DNA from: Aradus depressus
Lineage: Eukaryota; Arthropoda; Insecta; Hemiptera; Aradidae
Assembly: GCA_963662175.1 (NCBI GenBank)
Contig: OY759221.1
Coordinates: forward strand, 1,426,001 to 1,490,000
Direction of reading: 5' to 3'
Length of the DNA: 64,000 bases
Each line of letters opens with the position of its first letter. The first letter of the stretch is position 1. Under the pieces are notes generated by a model that was given only the letters and a program-made list of their open reading frames with translations, ran no database searches and was not told the origin of the DNA. Shown piece after piece: positions 54,126-64,000 of the stretch. A program made the position numbers and the translations under genes.

Positions 54126-54220
54126 AACTCCCACAGGAGAGTCGGACTCAAGTCCACCAGAATGACGAAAGAGTGCTCTGTTAGTAGGTTTACTCATAAT
54201 TAATGACCGTGCTTGAATCA
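54126..54220 (+). mobile_element. tRNA-derived SINE, 3' fragment
   Basis: gagtcggactcaagtccacc, aatgacgaaagagtgctctg, tagtaggtt and a terminal aatcat match the 3' third of the SINE (compare 61628 on the opposite strand). Joined directly to repeat X. Confidence 0.65.
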
Positions 54221-54880
54221 TAAAAAAAAAATCTTTCTGTCATATTTTATTTAATGTTTTGGGGTATACTAACTATATAAATGAAGGCACAGTACAAGTC
54301 TTTATTTCTTTATTATTCGAGAGTAATACAAAAATACAAATAAATGACAACTTATTGAATTAGGAAACTTCTGCTGCTAAATGAACACTCCTGCGCTTTG
54401 GAACTGGAGTCAATCTAGAAAATTAAAAGCAAACATCCAATCCTTAGTTATTATTAAAAATAATAGAGATAATAAATATAATAAAATAAATTTATAACAA
54501 TAGTAATAACTTAAAATGCATCCTTTGTATAATAATATTTAAATATATTGTAAATTCATAGAAAACAGTATTATGATACAGTAAGTGTTTACACAGAAGG
54601 TATTACAACAGTTATAACTCCTGGATATAGATGAAATTATTTATACACAATAAGGACTCGATAGGATAATTAAAAAAAATTCAGACTATTATGTAACTAT
54701 TTCATTTAAGAGGAATCATTCGTAAAAATAGACTTGAAGCTTTTGAAGAGTAAACATTACTATCAATATCCGAATATATTTTTGCGATCTGTGTTGATAA
54801 AGTGGAAATAGATAATAGTGCTAATAAAAAATAGAGAACTTGTTTAACTTGTATATTGTTTAATTCCATATATTATTATA

Positions 54881-54887
<7 letters not shown>
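54221..54887. other. AT-rich intergenic DNA
   Basis: Nothing recognised. Strongly A/T-rich. Confidence 0.45.

Positions 54888-54938
<51 letters not shown>
54888..54938. repeat. (TA)n microsatellite
   Basis: About 50 bases of alternating T and A, directly followed by motif locus 4. Confidence 0.95.
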
Positions 54939-54940
<2 letters not shown>

Positions 54941-54948
54941 TGTATTGG

Positions 54949-54970
54949 TTTCGGCTTATGCCATCGTCAG
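54949..54970 (-). other. CTGANGA-hairpin-GAAA motif, locus 4
   Basis: Minus strand: ctgacga, t, ggc, ataa, gcc, gaaa, then ccaatac and the TA repeat. A short but perfect three-pair stem. Confidence 0.5.
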
Positions 54971-55069
54971 CAGTGCTAAAAATACAAATACTATTCAAAA
55001 TTATGGATAACATTTTGACAGATACCCCTGGTACATACCATCGGGGAAAGTTCAAGTAATCAAGTTACT

Positions 55070-55785
55070 ATCTGTGAAAACAGTATAATATTTTAATCCA
55101 GTGAAATTCAGATTCGGTTGATTTTACTTTATGAGTTCAAACTCGGCTTAAAAGCTAATGCGGCCGCTCGAAAAATATGCTCCGTGTTTGGTGAGAAGCC
55201 TGTCTCTGAGCGTAAAGCTCAATCTTGATTATCCAAATTTCGTCAAAGCGACGAAACGCTCGAAAAAGAGACTCGCCCTGGAAGACCTCAAGTTGCCGAA
55301 GAATAGCAAGTTCGGGAATTAATGGAGTCGGATCCACGTCAAACATGTTCGGAAATAGCTAACAGAGTAAATATTTCACCTGATCTTCACCCGAAAAAGA
55401 TGTTATTGGTTGTTTTCTGGACAGGCAAAGGCGTCGGGCACTATGAGCTCCTAAGTCAGGGGCAAACCATCACTGCAGAGTTCTACTGCACGATATTAGA
55501 CCACTGTCAGTCTAAACTTAAAATATTCGATCCAGAACTAGTGAATAGAAGAGGCCCCTTGCTCCTTCAGGACAATGGTCGGCCACATACGGTAAGGTTG
55601 ACCAGGGATAAGTTGATAGAGATTGGATGGGGAACTTTACCCCACCCGCCATTTTCCCCAGACCTATCTCCCACTGATTATCACCTTTTCAGATCTCTGG
55701 GCAATAGCCTCAAGCAGAAATGTTTTGATAACCGGCAAAAGACTAGAATCGGACTTAAATACGTATTTGGAACCTTCCATCTATA
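55070..55785 (+). mobile_element. internally deleted mariner-family element, copy 1
   Basis: The coding remnant reads KANAAARKICSVFGEKPVSE, GRPQVAEE, ESDPRQTCSEIANRVNIS (N-terminal helix-turn-helix part), then directly DLHPKKMLLVVFWTGKGVGH, LLLQDNGRPHTVRLT and HPPFSPDLSPTDYHLFRSL. The last block ends the mariner D,D34D catalytic domain. The first catalytic Asp region and the end of the DNA-binding domain are missing, and stops occur in the N-terminal part (for example after KAQS). It cannot make active transposase. Terminal repeats were not resolved. Confidence 0.85.
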
Positions 55786-56192
55786 TATATATCTACTTTA
55801 TATTTTTTATATTACTTTATATCTATATAAAGTATTTTCTATGAATATTAACACAAATGATTTCATATTGTAGGTACAACATGATGTATCTCAAAAAAGT
55901 TGATTTTTGAAGAATTAGATGCATATTTTGCCGCCGGTAGTGTTCATGGTAAAAAAGCTCTCTGGGAACGCTCAAGAATGAAACAACATGCAATATGTGC
56001 ATACCAAGGCCTTGTTGATCAACACAACCTGTCCCCCAATTCTGCTGATTGGAGAGTACAAAATGTTAATAAGTAGTAAAAAGAAGATCCAAATGTTGAA
56101 CCATTTTATATTTATAGATTTAAGTAAACAAGAGGATGGAAATCATTTTCATATAATTGACCATCTTTATTGTTTCAAATATGTAATTACAT
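55786..56192. other. intergenic, nothing recognised
   Basis: AT-rich. One short A-rich open frame at 55988-56197 has no domain. Confidence 0.4.
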
Positions 56193-56672
56193 ATTGAAGT
56201 ATACTATACCTCATATCATTGAATTGAAGCGATATCCGCGCATCCACCATAAATTGAAGTGATCTTTGCCTTATATCATAGATTGAGATTATACCCGGCG
56301 CAGTTCACCATAAATTGTCACCTGTCTCCTACGGCTCCGGCTCGGGAAATGTCTACCTGACACGGCAGCTCCAACCAAAGAAGTGTCTGTCTTCTCCGAC
56401 AGCTCAACTAGTAGTCTGCCTAACACGGCAGCGGTAACTTGAAGTGTCTACCTACTACCTCAGCTCAACTACGAATGACTGCCTTTTCCGGCAGCTGAAC
56501 TAGCAATGTCCGTCTCTTACGGCACCTAAAACAGTAGTCCTCTCTTCTCCGACACAGGAATAGACTTGAATTTTCATCCCCTCCAGTTTATGTATCCCCC
56601 AACTAGTGCGCTACTCGTGGTCGCTCTCAGAACTATATTTACCACTAGGTCTCTGATATTCAATATATCACA
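56193..56672 (-). repeat. 3' LTR (internally deleted)
   Basis: About 480 bases. Aligns with 58160-59048 but lacks about 480 bases corresponding to 58274-58750. It carries two short ccaccataaattgaag sub-repeats and the acggcagct / ctccgacagctcaactagta block. Confidence 0.7.
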
Positions 56673-56690
56673 ATTGCCTCCCTTTGATTA

Positions 56691-57873
56691 AAAAAATTTC
56701 GGAGATACATTTGTTAAGGTAGCGACGTAATTTTTTCTTTTCACTCACTTATGAACACTTCACTATATTATACGGTTACAATATATTACAATCTTATATA
56801 AAATAATACAATTTAACAATATAATTAACAATGCTTAAAATGGCTTGAATATGTCAGTCTGTCTGTCTTTATTTTATCAACTTCGTCCTGTCAGCTTATT
56901 AAATTATTTCTTAAAATTATTTATTCCTCAAATTCTTTATTATTTATCTATACATGTGCCTTGATAATAAAATTCTTTTTTTATAAACATTCATTTCCTT
57001 GCTATCAAATCTCATTCCAAATACCCCACTTAGGTATCAATTATTAACGACGACCGACGAAGAATGCTTCCACAGCATTAAAATACTAATAACGACGAAA
57101 AATGCTCTCAACGCATTTATATCCACAATTAGCACAAATATCGACGAAGAATGTCTTTCATGACATCGTAGATTAGCCCTATTTCGGCTCACAAAATTCT
57201 CCATAAACTTCCATATCACTATTTATCGTCAATTATCCTTTTCTGTATAAAAATTACCATTACCATTCCTAATTCTTTACTTCACACCATATTTAATCAT
57301 CAAGGCAACCAAAACTTAACAATGTTAATAAAATTTTTCATTATTTATCTAACAATATTTAATCAGCCGACAGTCAAAAGAATCATAAATATCATATCTG
57401 TTGAGATATCTTTCCAAAGTGAACCCGCTATCTTAACAATGCTCCTAACTTAATTTGATTTTTACTTATCTAGAAAAGTTCTGTCCTGTATGGTCATGTT
57501 GAGACCTGCAGCCTGCTATCTTAATACTGTTTTAAAATTAATTTGCTTTCTACATAACTTGAACGATCCTGTCTTGTCAGGTTTAGACCTGCAGCCCGCT
57601 ATCTTAATACTGTTTTAAAATTAATTTGATTTCTTTATAACTTGAACGATCCTGTCTAGTATTGTCAGGTTGAGACCTGAAGCCCGCCAAATGAACTAAC
57701 TAATAAAATATTAACAGTAAAAAAATATACGATACATTATTTACAATTTTTATATACAAAAGTGCCCAGTATGGATATTTTTCCGAATTTCGAAAAATAC
57801 CCAATTACCACTCAACTAGCCGGGGGTTCGTGCGACCCCAAGAATCCTGGTCAATTCCGTCTGCGGCATTAAG
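56691..57873 (-). other. LTR element 3' internal region
   Basis: No open frame of note. Contains related short blocks (gacgaagaatg around 57051, 57093 and 57135) and an array of about three ~85-bp units at 57424-57690 with ctgcagcccgctatcttaat. Possibly the decayed region between pol and the 3' LTR. Confidence 0.5.
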
Positions 57874-58110
57874 TTAGTTCCGAGTTTTCCCCTTGTTAGT
57901 TCCCTGCGTCAATTTCAAACCTTTTCTCTTATATCTTTTCAAAAGAGAAATATGAAAACGTCCCCTTTTCTGTCCTGTATCTGGGTTAGCTAACGTATAT
58001 GTCGAGGGGCTATGTTTAATTATTACTACATAAGGTCCTTCCCAGTATGGCAATAGTTTAGAAACTTCTTTGTTGTTTTTTGGTATCCTCTTGAGTGTAC
58101 TCTTTCTACC
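57874..58110 (-). pseudogene. integrase C-terminal fragment of the LTR element
   Basis: The minus strand reads STLKRIPKNNKEVSKLLPYW, EGPYVVIIKHSPSTYTLANP and GRFHISLLKRYKRKG, with a stop at 57874. The WEGPYVVI...Y.L......HxSLLKxY pattern is the GPY/F-like end of a Ty3/Gypsy-type integrase. It begins abruptly at the LTR junction near 58110 with no start codon. Confidence 0.75.
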
Positions 58111-59048
58111 TTATAATTAAATTGAAGCTATACCCGGCGCCTCCACCATAAATTGAAGTATACTATGCCTCATATCATTAAATTGAAGCTATACCCGCGC
58201 ATCCACCATAAATTGAAGTGATCTTTGCCTTATATCATAGATTGAGATTATACCCGGCGCAGTTCACCATAAATTGAAGTGATCTTAACTTGGGGTCTTT
58301 AAAACTTTTATTATTTAATATGAAAATGAATTTACTTTTGGGGTTAAAGTGCGTAGTCAGAAGGTGAGCTAGGCTATAGAGAGTTCAGAGAACAATTTAT
58401 AAGACAACATACATTTATTAAAACAATCATTGACCAATATAATAGTGAGGCGTCCCTCAAAGAATCGAACATCTGAAATCAATTATCAATAAAACATGAA
58501 ACAAATTTATATGATCTTAAATGTCCTTGTACCCCCCGCAATATGAAGATGTCTATTGATGATCAGCCAACAATTCGTCTCGATGTCGGAGAAAAATGTA
58601 AAATAAATGGTTGCGTTACCTTTAAAAGTCTTCTATTTTCAAACCACACTCCAGCCTGCGGTCTCTCATCCAGAATTCACGAAGAGGTGAGGAACTTCCA
58701 GTCCCTTGGAGATAGACAACGGGGATGCTCTCCCTCCAGCAGCTAAAACGAGAGTCTTCTGTCTCCTACGGCACCGGCTCGGGAAATGTCTACCTGACAC
58801 GGCAGTTCCAACCAAAGAAGTGTCTGTCTTCTCCGACAGCTCAACTAGTAGTCTGCCTAACACGGCAGCTGAACTAGCAATGTCTGTCTCCCACGGCCAC
58901 TCAACCAGGAATAGTCTCTCTTCTCCTACACAGGAACAGACTTGAATTTTCATCCCCTCCAGTTTATGTATCACCCAACTAGTGCGCTACTCGTGGTGGC
59001 TCTCAGAACTATATTTACCACTAGGTCTCTGATATTCAATATATCACA
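58111..59048 (-). repeat. 5' LTR (longer copy)
   Basis: About 900 bases, with three ccaccataaattgaag sub-repeats at its 3' side (58120-58290) instead of the two in the other LTR, and a 58290-58745 middle section missing from the partner. A 67-codon open frame there shows no domain. Confidence 0.65.
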
Positions 59049-59194
59049 ATACATGAGAAATTTAAGCTCTGAAATTTCAAAATTATTCAAAATATAAATT
59101 ACTTATTATTATTTATTAGTATACGTTTTGAAAATATATATGGTATTGTAGGAATGTTAGGAATGCATTTAAACTCTATCCTAAATTAGCGAAA

Positions 59195-59350
59195 GTAAGT
59201 CATCGATGAATCACCGGCAAAGTACTTCCCCAGGTTGAACTATTTGTGATCAACTAAATTTACTAAACCCACTTTCCTTTGCCAGATGTTTTCAACAAAT
59301 GTCTTACCAGAACTGTATGCATAGATATATGTAGCTTATATACCTACTGT
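59195..59350 (-). repeat. dispersed repeat family X, 3' end, reversed
   Basis: gatgaatcaccggcaaagta, cttccccag and ggttgaactatttgtgatca are the reverse complement of the family's 3' end. Confidence 0.65.
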
Positions 59351-59732
59351 TAAATACTTGAAAGGCCCTGGAAATATACGTTCATCCGTGAAGCTCAAAC
59401 AAGAAATACATACAGAAATTGAATTGAAGTCTCCAAGGCATATAAAATGGACCTGATTACATATTCAAAAAATATATGTATAAATCTAAAGTATATATGT
59501 GTTTATACGAAAGTATATATTTTTTTTCCTAGCGTCTTCACTGTTTCTTTATTAAACCTTCATACTTGTTTCTAGTCAATCTAAACGTTATTAGGCCATA
59601 TTCCCTGACAGAGTGGCGGCTATGGAACCTGGGCAGAGTCCATACAGCAACTCAATCAAAGGATCCACACTCACTCTTCACTTTCTACCCGATCCTACTA
59701 AATATTAAAAAAATATTGTGCAACAATTTAAG

Positions 59733-60056
59733 GTAGCGTGCTTGCCTACTGAGCTCAACATCGCGGGTTCGAAACTCGGCAGAGGCTCTTAGGTTTTTTA
59801 TCTAGGAGGTGAAAAAATCTTGAGCAGACCGTCCTTAGGATGGAACGTTCAGCAATGTTCCCCGGCCTGTACGAAATCAGGTACCCGTTGAAGACCCCTT
59901 ACCCTAGAGGAATAGAAATTTAGGGTAGGAAAAATGTAGGACTCCCATTGTAGAGTCGGGCTAATTTCCTACAGAGTGAGAAAATTACGCTCTGGTAGTA
60001 GGCGATATGCCCTCGCAGTTAAAGCCCGGTCCCCGAGCATGAGTCGCAGTAACTAG
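59733..60056 (+). mobile_element. tRNA-derived SINE, copy 5, head-truncated
   Basis: Starts inside the tRNA-like head (gtagcgtgcttgcctactga), B box ggttcgaaactc, then core (gtccttaggatgg), tgtacgaaatcaggtacccg, taccctagaggaata and a tail with gctctggtagtaggcgatat and gagcatgagtc. Confidence 0.8.
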
Positions 60057-60529
60057 CTAACATACTGATTGATTCTTATAACTTCCTGCGACCTTTCTCG
60101 CACTCTAAACAATTTAAATTACTAGACCATTAAGAATTACAAAATAGGATAATTTATGTGGCTTTGAGAAGGGGATAGACTCTACCTTGTGTCTCTCTCG
60201 CTCACTTGGTGTACCGTTTAGACATGATCCTGTTGCATGCGCACAGCGGCACTGAATGCCGCAATTCTGGGAAAACCCTACTATTTCATAAATCTAATTA
60301 TTCCAGCAATCCCCCTCCTTGTAATGTTTTTATCTATTTCCATGGTCTTGTGGTGGTTTTGTTCTATTCAGTAGTTGTCTAGTCTCAAGTGAGTGAACTT
60401 CCATTTTGCGGCACCAGGCACCGCGCGCGCATTGTAATTTAAGAACATTTTCTCTTACTAGATTTTTATTTATTTACTTTTATTAAATAATCATTGTATT
60501 AATTATTTTAACTACACGCTAGGTCGGAA

Positions 60530-61015
60530 AGATTGTATCAACCCCACGAGTTCTCACGTATTCTACAAGAACTTTCGGATGAATCTGAAAGACAAAGTGC
60601 AGGATTTTCTGATGACAGTGAAGGAGAAATGGAAGATTCATAGAGCAGGCTTGCTTGATATTGGGGTAATAAATTCCCAAATTATATTCAACGCAAACAA
60701 TCCTTGAAAAAGAAGCGAAAGAAGAACGTTTCTTCGAAATTTGGCCTTCAGTTTACTTGAAGAACATTTAACAGAGAGAGCAATATTGAAATCTCTTCCA
60801 AAGGACATTCAACTTTATCTTTGTAAATACCGTCAAAATTCCCATGAAAACGAAGGAACTTCTAACCAACAAAGAGCAGGTCCTTGCCACGAGTGTGGCA
60901 ACAAACCACTATTCGATGTGCAAGTTAGCGTAGCTTTGTTTGCAAAAATCGTAGCAAGCATCGCGTAACTTGTAGTACTTGTGAAAATGTGATGGACTGC
61001 CACAGTGATGGATAG
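60530..61015 (+). pseudogene. piggyBac-like transposase, N- and C-terminal remnants
   Basis: Piece 1 (60530-60643) reads FSRILQELSDESERQSAGFS and DDSEGEMEDS, the acidic serine-rich N-terminus of piggyBac-type proteins. Piece 2 starts at about 60645 with GLLDIGVINSQIIF, then FSLLEEHLTERAILKSLPKD, CHECGNKP and, after a frameshift, KNRSKHRVTCSTCENVMDCH. This matches the end of the transposase core and the C-terminal cysteine-rich domain that binds transposon DNA. The whole catalytic centre between them is missing. Confidence 0.65.
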
Positions 61016-61188
61016 CTAACTGAAGTACTTTATTATAAACAATTTTTTAAAGGCCTTTCTGTTTTTTGAAATTTGTATTTCAATAAAAAAAGTTATATTT
61101 TACAAAATGTATTTGAATTTATCTATTAATGTAGTAATAACATATGAAAACTGACATTATTGCAGAGATATTGTGAAATAATTCAAAT

Positions 61189-61344
61189 GGACTTGAAAAA
61201 TAAAATAAAACTTGTTTATTTAATATATTGTCTAATTTCACTAACTATATCTAGTTATATATTGTCTAATTTCACTAACTATATATAGTTAGTGAAATTA
61301 GACAATATATTAAATAAACAAGTTTTATTTTATTTTTCAAGTCC
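61189..61344. repeat. 156-bp foldback nested in the piggyBac-like relic
   Basis: Left end ggacttgaaaaataaaataa pairs with right end ttattttatttttcaagtcc. Arms are about 60 bases, and a second copy of the attgtctaatttcactaact segment lies near the centre. The 13-mer gtaataacatatg occurs at 61134 and right after the element at 61345. Confidence 0.85.
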
Positions 61345-61627
61345 GTAATAACATATGTTCGTGTTTATATATTGCATTCAAATAAATGTAAATTACTTCT
61401 GGTTAATATTCTAATTACTTAATTCTAATATCTATCGCGGAATTTCCATATAACCTCTTCGAAAAGACAGAATTTCGTTATGCGGTACTCTGTGCCGCTT
61501 GCGCCTACTGTCGTTAGGGAACTAGAGCGCTTGCTGCAGGGTTAAGGATCTATGAAGCTCTAAAAAGCATTTTCTCGCATCAATTGAAGAAAATCACTTC
61601 TGAAAGAGATGGAAAGGTTAGGTTAGG

Positions 61628-61926
61628 TTTTATGACTCATGCCCGGGCTTTAATTACGAGATCATATCGCCTACTACCAGAGCGCTCTTTCGTCACTCTG
61701 GTGAACATGAGCCCGACTCTACAGTAGGAGTCCTAAATTTTGCCTACCCTAAATTTTTATTCACCTAGGGTAGGGGTCTTTAACGAGTACCTGACATCGT
61801 ACAGACTCGGGACCATCGCTTAACGTCCCATCCGAAGGACGGCGTGCTAAGGGCCTCGGTTGGGTTCCGAACCCACGTTCTTGAGCTCAGAAGACAAGCA
61901 CGCATACCACTGAGCTACCGGCGCCC
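61628..61926 (-). mobile_element. tRNA-derived SINE, copy 6, with target duplication
   Basis: Full-length copy: on + it reads tatgactcatgcccgggctt to ctgagctaccggcgccc. It is flanked by the 11-base direct repeat agatggaaagg at 61607-61617 and 61931-61941, the mark of LINE-machinery insertion. Its core, aacgtcccatccgaaggacg, is the cleanest in the window. Confidence 0.9.
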
Positions 61927-61941
61927 TCAAAGATGGAAAGG

Positions 61942-62700
61942 AATGGGTTAAAAAAAAAAACATATTCCTACATGTGCTCTCAACTACATGAAACATAATT
62001 AATTATCTTTGATTAATTCAATTAAGCCATGGGGGGGGGGAGGGGGTTATAAATTAAAATGTTACTCCCCTCACTCGAAATAACCGCAGAGACAACTCAA
62101 GTGGTTTACTAGCAGAGGTCACCCAAGGCCTCAGCTATATTAGTCTCAGTTGTTTTTTAGCAATCTGTTATTTTTTATCTGCTACTTTCATTCAGCAGTA
62201 GCAGACAGCTACATAAATTTAAAAATAACAGTTTCAGTTACGCCAGCTCTACACATTGCGCCATTCTTCAGTAGGAAAGTGGGGGTGTATGGCTCGGGAT
62301 GGCGCCAAGCGCCTTCAACAAAGTAATGGCATGTATAAAAATAAAAAAAATTAAATAAATTTTAGAATTTGGGAACATTAATGATTTGCATGGTTTTCAG
62401 TCTAGGAAATTGTTTACTAAGAAAACTCTTAAATTTTAGATATCTTAATTATTTTATTTTGAAATAAGGAACATTTATTTTATGTGAATTGGAATATTCC
62501 AATACTTTTTGGAGGGATTTAGCTGTCCATTACCGTTTACAGTTACCGTCAACATCTTAATCACACATTAACAGTTAGGGGGTCCATGAATTACAAAACG
62601 TAGAGGGGTGAGAGGTTCCATTTGTTTTGACAGGGATGTTTACTTTGAGTGTAGCCTCTTTGTTATGGTTCTAATTTCAATGCGACCTTTGCTAATGTAA
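61942..62700. other. intergenic, nothing recognised
   Basis: AT-rich with an A run and a G run near 62031-62045. No gene or repeat assigned. Confidence 0.4.
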
Positions 62701-62707
62701 TCAGCAT

Positions 62708-63720
62708 TGTTTACTATCTGTGAAAACAGTATAATATTTTAATCCAGTGAAATTCAGATTCGGTCGATTTTACTTTATGAGTTCAAACTCGGCTTAAAAG
62801 CTAATGCGGCCGCTCGAAAAATATGCTCCGTGTTTGGTGAGAAGCCTGTCTCTGAGCGTAAAGCTCAATCTTGATTATCGAAATTTCGTCAAAGCGATGA
62901 AACGCTCGAAAAAGAGACTCGCCCTGGAAGACCTCAAGTTGTCGAAGAATAGCAAGTTCGGGAATTAATGGAGTCGGATCCACGTCAAACATGTTCGGAA
63001 ATAGCTAACAGAGTAAATATTTCACCTGATCTTCACCCGAAAAAGATGTTATTGGTTGTTTTCTGGACAGGCAAAGGCGTCGGGCACTATGAGCTCCTAA
63101 GTCAAGGGCAAACCATCACTGCAGAGTTCTACTGCACGATATTAGACCACTGTCAGTCTAAACTTAAAATATTCGATCCAGAACTAGTGAATAGAAGNNN
63201 NNNNNNNNNNNNNNNNNNNNNNNNNNNNNNNNNNNNNNNNNNNNNNNNNNNNNNNNNNNNNNNNNNNNNNNNNNNNNNNNNNNNNNNNNNNNNNNNNNNN
63301 NNNNNNNNNNNNNNNNNNNNNNNNNNNNNNNNNNNNNNNNNNNNNNNNNNNNNNNNNNNNNNNNNNNNNNNNNNNNNNNNNNNNNNNNNNNNNNNNNAGA
63401 ACTAGTGAATAGAAGAGGTCCCTTGCTCCTTCAGGACAATGGTCGGCCACATACGGTAAGGTTGACCAGGGATAAGTTGATAGAGATTGGATGGGGAACT
63501 TTACCCCACCCGCCATTTTCCCCAGACCTATCTCCCACTGATTATCACCTTTTCAGATCTCTGGGCAATAGCCTCAAGCAGAAATGTTTTGATAACCGGC
63601 AAAAGCCTAGAATCGGACTTAAATACGTTTTTTGGCAGCAAAAATCCATCAAAAAAAAAAAAAATGTATTTGGAACATTCCATCACGTTGGGATAACGTT
63701 GTTGATTGTAATGACGATTA
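62708..63720 (+). mobile_element. internally deleted mariner-family element, copy 2
   Basis: Nearly identical to copy 1 with the same internal deletion (NIS joined to DLHPKKML). It continues further at the 3' end, where gtattttttggcagcaaaaa and a GDYF-like segment resemble the mariner C-terminus. A 200-N gap interrupts it at 63198-63397. Confidence 0.85.
63198..63397. other. assembly gap of exactly 200 N
   Basis: The 18 bases before the gap (63180-63197) and after it (63398-63415) are the same, agaactagtgaatagaag. In mariner copy 1 this stretch occurs once and reads straight through. The gap is probably a placeholder between overlapping contig ends. Confidence 0.95.
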
Positions 63721-64000
63721 TTTTGATGAATAAAATATTCTTTAATTTTCAATTACCTAAAAAAACGACAGAACTTTTGAAAGGACCCGATATATATAAA
63801 TATAAATTCAGGTAATTACCAACAAAAAAAGCAATAAATACATATTTTAATTTGAAAATATTACGTTACAAATGGAGGAGAAAATTCTTAAAAGTTGCTT
63901 TAGGTAGGTAATACAAGAGTGGCTCCCTATCTTTAGTTCGTAAGTTATTAAAATAGCTTCCATATCTCAATCATTATCAGAATTGCTGACATTACCGTAA
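63721..64000. other. AT-rich end of window
   Basis: Sequence beyond the mariner copy. No further feature recognised. Confidence 0.4.

Larger units (their letters stand above)
56193..59048 (-). mobile_element. LTR retrotransposon relic with most of gag-pol deleted
   Basis: Two related terminal segments flank an internal region. On the minus strand both begin tgtgatatattgaatatcag. The one at the element's 3' side is preceded by a polypurine tract (aaagggagg) at 56673-56690, as required for plus-strand priming. The 5' LTR is followed at once by the integrase C-terminus, so gag, protease, RT, RNase H and most of integrase are gone. Type is probably Ty3/Gypsy from the integrase tail. I could not confirm a target duplication. 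Confidence 0.7.
60239..61545 (+). mobile_element. piggyBac-like element, internally deleted
   Basis: Two pieces of a piggyBac-like transposase lie between inverted subterminal repeats: gcgcacagcggcactgaatg at 60239-60262 and its near reverse complement at 61482-61504. At the right, ctgcagggttaa (to 61545) resembles the GGGTTAA end of piggyBac elements. The left TTAACCC end is not visible. A foldback is nested at 61189-61344. Confidence 0.55.

Overview
The window looks like insect nuclear DNA. It is AT-rich, carries one split gene with GT-AG introns, and is crowded with eukaryotic transposon relics (Tc1/mariner, hAT-like, PIF/Harbinger-like, piggyBac-like, Jockey-type LINE, an LTR element and a tRNA-derived SINE). 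A hemimetabolous insect, perhaps a hemipteran, would fit the repeat load, but the order cannot be fixed from the sequence. There are no operons, prokaryotic genes or CRISPR arrays.

One host gene is clear. Fourteen coding exons on the + strand (32132-51447) join in frame into a protein of about 1,069 residues. It has a signal peptide, a four-cysteine N-terminal cap, about two dozen leucine-rich repeats, a cysteine-rich LRR C-terminal cap, a fibronectin-III-like domain and a hydrophobic C-terminal tail of GPI-anchor type. It resembles the insect convoluted (conv, acid-labile-subunit-like) family. A splice acceptor just before the start codon implies at least one non-coding 5' exon upstream. The introns carry SINEs, LINE fragments, minisatellites, foldbacks and small inverted-repeat elements.

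Left of the gene, 1-11100 is gene-poor and holds relics: an hAT-like element, a Harbinger-like element with a MADF-domain fragment, a LINE tail, and several copies of an unclassified dispersed repeat. From 11101 to 29078 lies a complex satellite block. It consists of five end-to-end copies of one element built from two minisatellites (33/66 bp and about 143 bp), plus two arrays of a ~440-bp repeat. Most of the block is an 8-kb direct duplication (11296-20040 and 20041-28060) that is almost identical between copies. All three array types look derived from transposon parts: the 33-bp unit resembles the element's own left terminus inverted, the 143-bp unit resembles its right tail, and the 440-bp unit contains a decayed copy of the local SINE.

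Right of the gene, 51448-64000 holds the 3' UTR and then more relics. These are two internally deleted mariner copies sharing the same deletion, a minus-strand LTR element reduced to the integrase C-terminus between two LTRs, a deleted piggyBac-like element with a nested foldback, and SINEs, one with a clean 11-bp target duplication. A 200-N gap at 63198-63397 is flanked by the same 18 bases on both sides and probably contains no missing sequence.
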